A stretch of DNA of 64,000 nt from a virus. The notes below the pieces were generated by a model, which saw only the letters and a list, made by a program, of their open reading frames with translations, had not been told where the DNA came from and ran no database searches. The position numbers and the translations under genes are program-made. Location of the stretch: positions 1 through 64,000 of the IMG/VR virus record IMGVR_UViG_3300034198_015519; one strand, given 5' to 3'. This document shows, piece after piece, positions 23,290-31,026 of the stretch. How positions within the stretch are numbered: the stretch's first letter is position 1; each line of letters opens with the position of its first letter.

Positions 23290-24861
23290 TTAACGTCCTG
23301 GGTTATTTGCCTTTCTATTTCTTTCAAAGTCCCTATCTCTTTTATTATATAATTTCTGTGTTCTACGTTCAGTAGTACCAGGGGATAGATTTTTTAAATG
23401 GAATATACCTTTCCTTAAATAAAGTGATTCGTTCTTAGTCGGCATTTCAAAATTAAAATCAAGTTCAATATTAGCAGCCTTACCACCAACATATCTAAGT
23501 ACAATTATTCTTTGTGATATTGTACCACTAAGTTGGTTACTTGCGCTAACAGTTCTTTTAGATGTTTTATAAACCATAAATCCTATTGATATTTCGGAGT
23601 ACTGTCCCGCATTAGGGTATTGTGTTTTATCTCTTTCTTCATCTACTTTACCACCTGTATCTGTAATTCTAAGTTCCGTTTCAATACTATTCGCCCAATT
23701 CGATGATAAATTTAACCCAGGGGTTTTACCTAAATCTTGCATAACTAACTGTATTAAGTTATTAGCTCTATCTCTTGCTAGTTTAAGATTTTTAGGGTTT
23801 TTACCTGAACTTGATATTTCGGTAACATCTTTAATTTTATCACCATTATTTTTGTGAGTAAAATCTAAAACCTCATTCGTCCACGTATTACTTGCCGATG
23901 ATACTATAGTTGCATCGGTTACACTTATACGGTATTGAGAGTCACAGTTATCGGTCCCACACTCAATCATCTCTTTAACTGTTTTAGTTTCACCACCAAT
24001 AGTAACTTCCGATTGATAAATTTCATTTAAAATTCTATCCATAAGACCTTTAAAAAACATACCAGGATCGGATGACCCCTTTGCATATTTTCCAGGTATA
24101 CGTGGCATCACAACATTAAGTTCTCCTGTTTCATTAATCACGTTTTCTGGTGAAAGTTCTTTAGTTTTTAATGGTCTTGATGCCCTTGCAAATAATGTTG
24201 ACATTACAGATTTTTGTAATGGTAAAGAATTAACGTCTCCTGATTTTTTATCATATGAAAAATAACTTGCAGTTTTACTTAAAATTGTCCCTTCATTAGA
24301 GTTACTGTTATTAAGGTTTGTTATCTCACTAGTCATCACAGAATTTAAAGTATCTAAAGATGACATATCACCCTTACCGCTAACTTTAATGTCTACTGTA
24401 GAAATTGCATCGTCAGGAGTAATAATATCAAATTTCCATTTTTGTGATTTCTTAAAGAATTTTTTAATTTTTTTAAGACCTTCTTTGTCTTCTTTAGGTA
24501 ATTTTTGACCATTAATTAATAATGTAATCGCATTATAAAATCCATTTGCTAACATATTTTTAGTTTCAGTTGGTAGATTTTTAAACTCTGTATCACCCCC
24601 TAATTCCGCATTCATTTTACCTAACACATCGCCAACAGTATCTAAACCTTTATCTAGTTCTTTTTCATAACTAAAATCAAGACTCATTCTTCCTGGATCT
24701 CTTTGTCTACCTCTAAAATTAAATTCTTTATTACCAAATTCACCACCAAGACTAAAACCGCCCTTCTTAGTTTTTTGTTCACTTATAACTTTTTTAGGGT
24801 CATAATTGGTTAAAAAACTAATTCGTGTTATTTCTTCTAATATTTTTTTATCTTCTTCCAT
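23290..24861 (-). CDS. leader-tagged 523-residue protein, possibly OmpA-like
   Basis: The leader starts MEEDKKILEEITRISFLT and ends in V-I-S-E-Q at about residues 25-29. A Gly/Phe-rich segment follows (KKGGFSLGGEFGNKEFNFRGR). In the C-terminal third, a segment around residues 340-385 (VTEISSSGKNPKNLKLARDRANNLIQLV) resembles the strand-then-NxxLSxxRAxxV helix of OmpA-type peptidoglycan-binding domains; the similarity is partial. The C-terminus is basic (RRTQKLYNKRDRDFERNRK). Could be a virion protein that contacts the cell wall; uncertain. Confidence 0.75.
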   Translation of the reverse strand: MEEDKKILEEITRISFLTNYDPKKVISEQKTKKGGFSLGGEFGNKEFNFRGRQRDPGRMSLDFSYEKELDKGLDTVGDVLGKMNAELGGDTEFKNLPTETKNMLANGFYNAITLLINGQKLPKEDKEGLKKIKKFFKKSQKWKFDIITPDDAISTVDIKVSGKGDMSSLDTLNSVMTSEITNLNNSNSNEGTILSKTASYFSYDKKSGDVNSLPLQKSVMSTLFARASRPLKTKELSPENVINETGELNVVMPRIPGKYAKGSSDPGMFFKGLMDRILNEIYQSEVTIGGETKTVKEMIECGTDNCDSQYRISVTDATIVSSASNTWTNEVLDFTHKNNGDKIKDVTEISSSGKNPKNLKLARDRANNLIQLVMQDLGKTPGLNLSSNWANSIETELRITDTGGKVDEERDKTQYPNAGQYSEISIGFMVYKTSKRTVSASNQLSGTISQRIIVLRYVGGKAANIELDFNFEMPTKNESLYLRKGIFHLKNLSPGTTERRTQKLYNKRDRDFERNRKANNPGR

Positions 24862-24872
24862 TGAAATATTTT

Positions 24873-24884
24873 TATAAATAAATA
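24873..24884 (-). promoter_or_regulatory. overlapping TATTTATT and TATTTATA boxes (minus strand)
   Basis: Two overlapping copies; the nearer is 11 bases before the start at 24861. Confidence 0.45.
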
Positions 24885-24918
24885 TCGTAAGTATCGTAAA
24901 AATGTGTATATTAGCAAT

Positions 24919-25551
24919 ATGAAAACAAACACTATGAAATCTACATTAATTTTTTGTCTATTTTTTTTACCAACATTCTTATTTTCTCAAATAACTGAAG
25001 ATAGTGTTGAGTTTTATTTTGTTAAAATTTTAAATGAATATAGAAAGACTCTACATAATGGGATTAAGGATGTAAATGTTAATCAAACCGCTAGTTTAGG
25101 TTGTGAACACCACAATAACTATCTTTTTAATATGGTGTGGGTAAATAAAACCCCAGGTACTAACAAATCTGTTATTACTCACGGAGAAACTCCAATTGAA
25201 ACAGTTGGTTCTGACAAGTTTAAATATGTTGGTAAAGATACCCTCATTCCTAATTTTGCTAATAGAATTATTTTTTATAACACTAATAAGGATTTTGCAC
25301 CTAATGCTGAAGTCATTACTAATGGATATTATTTCTTGGATGGAATGACAAATGAAAAATTGGCTAAAGAATTTTTTATGAATTTTATGAAATCTAAACC
25401 ACATAAAGAACAATTAGATAGAAACGATTATAACTCATTAGCATTAGACTGTAAAATTGAACTAAAGGGTCTATTTGTGAACGCATCCATTGTTGTTGTA
25501 ACCGGAGGGGACGGAATAAAAATCGGTAATTACGAAACATTTAAAAATTAA
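24919..25551 (+). CDS. secreted CAP/SCP-like domain protein
   Basis: 210 residues from the ATG at 24919 (24934 is also possible). A signal peptide is visible (MKSTLIFCLFFLPTFLFSQ). The mature part fits the CAP superfamily: YFVKILNEYRKTLHNG with NEYR, then VNQTASLGCEHHNNYL in place of the L...A..wa..c..H segment, MKSKPHKEQLDRNDYNSLALDCKI in place of the S..H...ll.....vGvg segment. CAP proteins are extracellular; their biochemical roles are varied. No leader tag, so like 20138 it is predicted to leave the infected cell. A terminator follows. Confidence 0.75.
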   Translation: MKTNTMKSTLIFCLFFLPTFLFSQITEDSVEFYFVKILNEYRKTLHNGIKDVNVNQTASLGCEHHNNYLFNMVWVNKTPGTNKSVITHGETPIETVGSDKFKYVGKDTLIPNFANRIIFYNTNKDFAPNAEVITNGYYFLDGMTNEKLAKEFFMNFMKSKPHKEQLDRNDYNSLALDCKIELKGLFVNASIVVVTGGDGIKIGNYETFKN

Positions 25552-25557
25552 ATTATT

Positions 25558-25584
25558 AAAACTCAACTTCGGTTGAGTTTTTTG
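25558..25584 (+). terminator. Rho-independent terminator
   Basis: AAACTCAA-CTTC-GGTTGAGTTT with T run. Confidence 0.9.
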
Positions 25585-25609
25585 TTTTTAAATCTTATTA
25601 ATAACGTAG

Positions 25610-25617
25610 TATTTATA
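25610..25617 (+). promoter_or_regulatory. TATTTATA box
   Basis: 3 bases before the ATG at 25621. Confidence 0.45.
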
Positions 25618-25620
25618 ATT

Positions 25621-26304
25621 ATGAGAAAAAAGTTAAACCCCGAACTAAAAGAAGGAGATAGAATTGTTTTAGTCCATATGGATGGGGAGTCGTTAGGTGC
25701 TGGTATAAAAGGTAAAGTTCTAAAAATAGAAAAAACCCCAAAGTTTACAAGTAACGATATTGGATTTCAATATGGTGTTGAATGGTACGATGAAAATGAT
25801 AACGTAATGAGTAATTTATCACTTATCCCTGACAGTGATGCTTGGATACTTGATTCTGATTATGACATCGAACCAATACACGAAATGAATATTAAAGATG
25901 TTGATGATTTAGTTAGTATCGGTGAATTTTTAGGTTTATTTAATCGAGGAGAATTAAATAAGGTATACCAATTTTTAGAATTAGAAAGAAGATTAGGTAC
26001 TCATAATATGTTCACTGAAGGTGGAAAGTTTATTTTGTCAGGACCTGATTATATTAAAGATTATATTAAATTAAAATCTTACGAAAGGGAGTTCGACGAA
26101 GACCAAGAAGAAATTATAGAAAAAATTATAGAGATGTCGCAAGAAACGAAAGATATATTTATCAGAGCGGCAATGAAACTTTTAGAAAATGAAAACAAAG
26201 AAGTAAGTGTAAGAAACATCCAAAGATCAATGCAAAGGTTAGCAAATACCGCAAAAAAGTTTTGGATGCAAGAGGCACATAAATTTATAAATAAAGAAAT
26301 CTAA
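25621..26304 (+). CDS. hypothetical protein with SH3/KOW-like N-terminus
   Basis: 227 residues; the ATG at 25621 is preferred over 25573, which lies in the terminator. Residues 8-60 (EGDRIVLVHMDGESLGAGIKGKVLKIEKTP ... YGVEWYDENDNV) look like a small beta-barrel of the SH3/KOW type, often used for protein or nucleic-acid contacts. The C-terminal 130 residues are helical and charged. It overlaps the next gene by one base, opening an operon of closely spaced virion-type genes (26304-31000). Confidence 0.8.
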   Translation: MRKKLNPELKEGDRIVLVHMDGESLGAGIKGKVLKIEKTPKFTSNDIGFQYGVEWYDENDNVMSNLSLIPDSDAWILDSDYDIEPIHEMNIKDVDDLVSIGEFLGLFNRGELNKVYQFLELERRLGTHNMFTEGGKFILSGPDYIKDYIKLKSYEREFDEDQEEIIEKIIEMSQETKDIFIRAAMKLLENENKEVSVRNIQRSMQRLANTAKKFWMQEAHKFINKEI

Positions 26305-26801
26305 TGAGAGGATTTTCAATCATGTCTGACGAAGAAAGACAAACAATATTAAAACAACACGCAACCGTTTATGATGGTTATGCGACAGGTAATGTAACAT
26401 CAAATATGACACCATTAACTGTGTATGATGCTGCTGGTGATAAAGGTGGTGTTACTGTTGATAATACCGGTAATGTGAAAACATATACAAACCATAACGT
26501 TAATGAAAGCGTAAATGAAATTACGGCAAAACCATTAAATTACGATGAGATAGACGCGGCATATGAATTCGATTCTGAGGGACCTCAACAATCCATGACT
26601 CAAATGGGAATGGGTGAAAGACCATATGAATTCGTATCAAAAGGACCATCAGATGTTTATGAATATGAAGAGGATTTTCAAGATAAATCTTTTGAGGATT
26701 TATTAGACGACGAATCGGTTTTAGACCAAGAAGAAACGCAGTTATCGGAAAGTGTTAATAAATCACTAGATATGTTTAGGAGATTTAAAAACTTTATGTA
26801 A
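26304..26801 (+). CDS. hypothetical acidic protein
   Basis: 165 residues, overlapping both neighbours by one base. The N-terminus (MRGFSIMSDEERQTILKQH) is a helix; the middle repeats Thr/Asn/Gly-rich segments, and the C-terminus ends in a basic helix (SVNKSLDMFRRFKNFM) after an acidic run with L-S-E. The reverse placement of a helix and an L-S-E triplet at the C-terminus is notable. No family was recognised. Confidence 0.75.
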   Translation: MRGFSIMSDEERQTILKQHATVYDGYATGNVTSNMTPLTVYDAAGDKGGVTVDNTGNVKTYTNHNVNESVNEITAKPLNYDEIDAAYEFDSEGPQQSMTQMGMGERPYEFVSKGPSDVYEYEEDFQDKSFEDLLDDESVLDQEETQLSESVNKSLDMFRRFKNFM

Positions 26802-27106
26802 TGGAAATCGTAGAAATTATTTCACATTATATAGATAAAAGTCAGAATTTAATAAATGTTGAATTTAGGTTATTAGAGGACGATGATGATATAATTAGGG
26901 AAGATTTCGTTGAGTATTCTTACTTCGAGGAATTTGGTTTTGATAACTCTAAGGACTTTGAAATTTTTGATGAGATATTAGATGAAGAAGACGAATGGGG
27001 AAGTGACGAATACGACTATATAGAAAATGAAGATTCTTTAATTACTTTTTTAAACGAATATTATGTAGTTTACCCGGAGAAACTACCTAAACCAGAATAT
27101 AAATAA
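26801..27106 (+). CDS. hypothetical very acidic protein
   Basis: 101 residues with a very high Asp/Glu content. Begins with a beta strand pair (MEIVEIISHYIDKSQNLINVEFRLLEDD). Overlaps the previous gene by one base and precedes the next by two. The acidity suggests a DNA mimic, chaperone or assembly factor, but nothing specific can be claimed. Confidence 0.75.
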   Translation: MEIVEIISHYIDKSQNLINVEFRLLEDDDDIIREDFVEYSYFEEFGFDNSKDFEIFDEILDEEDEWGSDEYDYIENEDSLITFLNEYYVVYPEKLPKPEYK

Positions 27107-27108
27107 AA

Positions 27109-28476
27109 ATGAACGAATTTATTTCCCAAATCAGTAGGATAAAAACTATGATGGCGGTTAACGAAGATTTCCAAAACAACCCATCGGTGGCAGTTATTGG
27201 AGACCAAATTGCATATCTCCTTGATAATTCTGACTTATTACGTCCTTTTGAATTAATCGACCCTGAAATGACAATAGATGAACTAACTGAAAAATTGGTA
27301 GTTCACGAGCCATATGAAAATATTAATCAGGTATTTTTCTCTATTGGTACTAACGATATGTTTGAACCTGATTCATCAATAACAACATTAATTAATGAAA
27401 TGTTTAGGGTTTTTCCTAACGCCGAATTATACTTAATGAAGGGGTATATAGATATCGATGAATATGATTTAACTGAAGATGAGGTTTTAGAGTTAGAAGA
27501 AAACGCAATCGTATTTTACAATTTAATTAAAAAAGATAAAGTTAAAGTTGTTGGGGACTACCCTTTAATTGGAGATGAAAGACTAATTAAAGGTAGTAAA
27601 GTAATATCTAACTTAAAATCATATATAGATGCATTTATTTCACCAATGTCAGATATCGCAACTATTGATAATGAACCATTAATGAAACCAGAGGTTTTTG
27701 TTGATTTAGATATTGATGAAGACGCCGATTTTGATACCATATATGAATTTTTAGAAAATTTTGAGGATATTGTTAATTCAGGTAATGACTATAGTACCGA
27801 CATGTCTTCTGATTATATGGGTGATATTGAAATGATACAAGTGGCTTTAAAGTTCTTAGGGTATAGTAATATTAATACTGATGGTCGGTACACCCAAAAT
27901 ACTGAAAGAGCTGTTAGGGATTTCCAAGCAGATAACGGATTGTCCATGACTGGTGTTGCCGATGATGAAACATTAGAATCTATTTTTTATGAATTAAAAA
28001 TTAAAGGCTTTGATGATAATGATTTATCTAAATTTTTAATGGGTGAAATTCCTAATGAAGATGAGATTGAAAAAGATGCAAAAACAGTCGGGGCAGATGA
28101 ATTCAAATCGAATATTAAATCATTAGGGTTTGGATTAAAAAATAATGGTGAAGATGTAAATAGTGGTGGTGAACTTAATGGTACTTTCTTAGGTATTGTT
28201 TTGGAATTACTAAAAGATTATCAAGAAATTGAGCCTAATGCGGACATATACATTACAAGTGGTAATGATAATTTCCACCATAACTTGGAGTATGAGAGTT
28301 TACATACAAAAGGTAGAGCGTTGGATTTAACTTTAGGTTCACAGTTTCATTCCGGATTTAAAAAACTAATGGACAACTATAAAGATCTATATTCGGGATT
28401 TGGATATATTGATGAGTATCTGAATCCTTCAGATGCGTCTACAGGCCCCCATTTCCATTTACAATATAAAGGTTAA
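27109..28476 (+). CDS. leader-tagged SGNH-like, PG-binding and M15 peptidase fusion
   Basis: 455 residues. The leader MNEFISQISRIKTMMAVNED ends in A-V-N-E-D. Residues about 25-185 look like an SGNH hydrolase (VAVIGDQIAYLL, FFSIGTNDMF), but the nucleophile position of GDS is Gln here, so this part may be inactive. Residues about 240-300 are a PG_binding_1 domain (VALKFLGYSNINTDGRYTQN, AVRDFQADNGL). Residues about 325-455 are an M15-type D-Ala-D-Ala or D,L-carboxypeptidase domain with HTKGRALDLTL and a terminal PHFHLQY supplying the zinc ligands. Likely a virion-associated wall-degrading protein. Confidence 0.85.
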   Translation: MNEFISQISRIKTMMAVNEDFQNNPSVAVIGDQIAYLLDNSDLLRPFELIDPEMTIDELTEKLVVHEPYENINQVFFSIGTNDMFEPDSSITTLINEMFRVFPNAELYLMKGYIDIDEYDLTEDEVLELEENAIVFYNLIKKDKVKVVGDYPLIGDERLIKGSKVISNLKSYIDAFISPMSDIATIDNEPLMKPEVFVDLDIDEDADFDTIYEFLENFEDIVNSGNDYSTDMSSDYMGDIEMIQVALKFLGYSNINTDGRYTQNTERAVRDFQADNGLSMTGVADDETLESIFYELKIKGFDDNDLSKFLMGEIPNEDEIEKDAKTVGADEFKSNIKSLGFGLKNNGEDVNSGGELNGTFLGIVLELLKDYQEIEPNADIYITSGNDNFHHNLEYESLHTKGRALDLTLGSQFHSGFKKLMDNYKDLYSGFGYIDEYLNPSDASTGPHFHLQYKG

Positions 28477-28496
28477 ACCTTTTTTATAATTAAAAC

Positions 28497-28504
28497 TATT
28501 TATA
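28497..28504 (+). promoter_or_regulatory. TATTTATA box
   Basis: 4 bases before the GTG start at 28509. Confidence 0.4.
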
Positions 28505-28508
28505 ATAA

Positions 28509-28907
28509 GTGAAAAACCTACAAGAAAATATCATGCGTATTAGAAATATAATGTTTCTAAACGAGGCACCTAACATTGACGTTCAATTAAATAGGGCTAA
28601 AACAGGTAGTGACCAACAAATCAAACAAACAGGTCCTACGGATGACGATAATGCTGTGGACGGTATGGATGAGGAAATAGTTGAGCAAGAAGACACACCA
28701 GAAACAACTGACACAACTACTGATACCTCATCGGATACAGGTAGCTCTATGACTCCATGGGAAACCGGTGCGGTTAGAGGTCCTGGAAATCCAATTACAA
28801 GTGCAAAACGTGAAGATAAAACAACGAGAGGTAAAGGTAACCCAATAGGTCCAACAAAATGGGCGTCGGGTAGAACAATGGGACCAACAGGAAAAAATTA
28901 CAAGTAA
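28509..28907 (+). CDS. leader-tagged disordered protein with GTG start
   Basis: 132 residues from GTG at 28509, chosen because it restores a full leader (MKNLQENIMRIRNIMFLNEA, ending F-L-N-E-A) and sits 4 bases after a TATTTATA box; the ATG at 28533 would cut the leader. Most of the rest is Thr/Asp/Gly-rich (DTTTDTSSDTGSSM, then GKGNPIGPTKWASGRTMGPT), so largely disordered. Overlaps the next gene by one base. A scaffold-like or flexible linker protein is possible. Confidence 0.75.
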   Translation: MKNLQENIMRIRNIMFLNEAPNIDVQLNRAKTGSDQQIKQTGPTDDDNAVDGMDEEIVEQEDTPETTDTTTDTSSDTGSSMTPWETGAVRGPGNPITSAKREDKTTRGKGNPIGPTKWASGRTMGPTGKNYK

Positions 28908-31000
28908 TGGATAAATTAATAAGTGAAGACATATTAAAACAAATTAGATTAATCAGTTATGAGAGATCTAAGACATTATCTGAACAATCTGTTATTGGTG
29001 CACCAAACTTCGGCACAACACCTGGTAAAAGCGATGCAGAGATAAAGGCTGATAGGGAAAAAAGAGAAACTGAAAAAAAAATAGAACAGAATTGTAAAGC
29101 ACTTTTAAATGCACCACTTACTAAAGATTTTGAAAAAACAGCAAAGAAAGTATTTTTAATCTTAAAAGGACAAATCGATACTAATGGGACTAAAGAAGAT
29201 ATTATCTTAGACGCCTTAAAATTAATAAAATCAAAAGAAGCCTACGTAATATTACTTGTTTTTATATATGGGTGTTACCCACAAGAACAAGGTAAAACCG
29301 TTCTACAATTTATACAAGGTCAGGAATTTTCATTAGGTTCTTGGGGGTCCGAGTGGAAAAGAAACTCACCAACAGGTCTTGGTCAAGAAATGCAATGGCA
29401 ATTTAATGATTATTGGTTGGAGGAGTACCAAAAGGTGTTACAAAAATTTAATCCTAATGAGACTTACGATTTTGAGGTCCCTTTCGACTCAACAGCTAAA
29501 GAAATCCTTCCACCTTTTACAAGAGAAGTGGCACATATTGTTTTACCTCTTGTGTCTATTGCGACATCATTTATACCTGGTGTGGGTATTGGGACGTGGT
29601 TACTTAGGTCGGCATTATCATTTGGTATTGAGTCTTTGGATGCTGCGATTTACAAATATGCTGACGAAAATGATTACGCGGCTGGATTGGCATTAATATT
29701 TGCATTTGCGGGTCCTTTAGACAGTGGTTTGGAAATGTTAGTTGCTAAATATGGACCATCATTAATCAAAAAAATCGCACTAAAACAAACTAACTTTAGT
29801 AAAGGTGAACTTGAGTTAGCAGCAAATGTTACCGCTAACGGAGGTAAGTACACTAGACTTTCTAAGATAGGTATGGCTAGACAGTTTACCAAACAATTAA
29901 TAAGTAAATCTGCAAAATCTAGCGATATTTTAAAGTTCATATTAAAATTAATAAAAACGGGACGATTAAGTGCCAATTTTACCACAAGGTTAGGTTTACA
30001 AATTGGTGGTTCATTTTATACATGGGATGCAATTGCTAAACATATGGGTATATGTAATACGATACCTTTAGAAGCGTTAACTCAGTCTGATTGGAAAATA
30101 TTAAAAGCGGTTGGGGAGGCAGGTAAGTATGTACAACCATTCACCAGTCCTTGTGAAATTGCCGCAGTAAAAGACAAATTAGAATCAGTTAAGACAGACA
30201 ACTCGTTATTTATTCAACAGTTACGAAAAGCAAAAAACGAAAATAAATCATATAGTACTAAATATGGTTATTACAATACGGACGTATTGATAATCCAATT
30301 TATCTTAATTGCTGCAAAATTAGACACAAACTTAAAAGTTCCTAATTATAATATTAAAAATAACGTATTAACTATTAATAATTCTGAAAATATTAATAAT
30401 ATTTCATTGTATACGTCAACAGGTAAATTAATTAAAACCATAAGTAATAGTAATAACTCAAAAGTTCTTACATATAATTTTGGTAATTTAAAAAGTGTTG
30501 TAATAATGAGAGTTACTATGTTTGACCAAACAACACATAATGTTAAATTATTTGTTGGTAAAGATATTACAAAATCAGGAGCATTTGGTTTTGGAAAAAT
30601 AGGGTCAGTAAACTACGGTACCTTCGATAAAGCAACTGAAGAACTTGTTAAGTTATATCAAAAACAAAACGGTTTAAAAGTAGACGGTGTCGTTGGTTCA
30701 GATACACTTACCCAATTAATAAATGATTTGAAAAGTAAAAAATACGGCACAATTAAAAATATTACAGGTGAAAACTTTGATGAATTAAGGATTGCTGAAG
30801 TTAAGTCTGCATATGATAAATACCTAAAAGAAAAAGATAAATTATTATTAGACGAAAAATTAGTTGAGGATGCTCTTGAACAAGATAAAACGAATAGAGA
30901 TAAACTAGTTAAAGACGTAACTAATAGTTTAAAAAATACTGATGATATGTCAGAGGAAGAATTTAATGAAATATTTGGTAAGTACAAAATGACGTACTAA
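28907..31000 (+). CDS. leader-tagged protein with membrane segments and PG-binding domain
   Basis: 697 residues. The leader MDKLISEDILKQIRLISYER ends in T-L-S-E-Q at about residues 24-28. Hydrophobic segments at about 205-300 (VAHIVLPLVSIATSFIPGVG, AGLALIFAFAGPLDSGLEML) could insert in a membrane. Residues about 478-551 (NNISLYTSTGKLIKTIS ... NFGNLKSVVIMRVTM) resemble a type A T9SS sorting domain placed internally. Residues about 565-605 are a PG_binding_1 domain (GTFDKATEELVKLYQKQNGL, DGVVGSDTL). The C-terminus is a long charged helix. This combination suits a cell-entry virion protein that crosses or contacts the envelope. Confidence 0.8.
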   Translation: MDKLISEDILKQIRLISYERSKTLSEQSVIGAPNFGTTPGKSDAEIKADREKRETEKKIEQNCKALLNAPLTKDFEKTAKKVFLILKGQIDTNGTKEDIILDALKLIKSKEAYVILLVFIYGCYPQEQGKTVLQFIQGQEFSLGSWGSEWKRNSPTGLGQEMQWQFNDYWLEEYQKVLQKFNPNETYDFEVPFDSTAKEILPPFTREVAHIVLPLVSIATSFIPGVGIGTWLLRSALSFGIESLDAAIYKYADENDYAAGLALIFAFAGPLDSGLEMLVAKYGPSLIKKIALKQTNFSKGELELAANVTANGGKYTRLSKIGMARQFTKQLISKSAKSSDILKFILKLIKTGRLSANFTTRLGLQIGGSFYTWDAIAKHMGICNTIPLEALTQSDWKILKAVGEAGKYVQPFTSPCEIAAVKDKLESVKTDNSLFIQQLRKAKNENKSYSTKYGYYNTDVLIIQFILIAAKLDTNLKVPNYNIKNNVLTINNSENINNISLYTSTGKLIKTISNSNNSKVLTYNFGNLKSVVIMRVTMFDQTTHNVKLFVGKDITKSGAFGFGKIGSVNYGTFDKATEELVKLYQKQNGLKVDGVVGSDTLTQLINDLKSKKYGTIKNITGENFDELRIAEVKSAYDKYLKEKDKLLLDEKLVEDALEQDKTNRDKLVKDVTNSLKNTDDMSEEEFNEIFGKYKMTY

Positions 31001-31013
31001 CTAAAGTAGTTTA

Positions 31014-31021
31014 TATTTATA
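31014..31021 (+). promoter_or_regulatory. TATTTATA box
   Basis: 5 bases before the ATG at 31027. Confidence 0.45.
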
Positions 31022-31026
31022 TTAAA

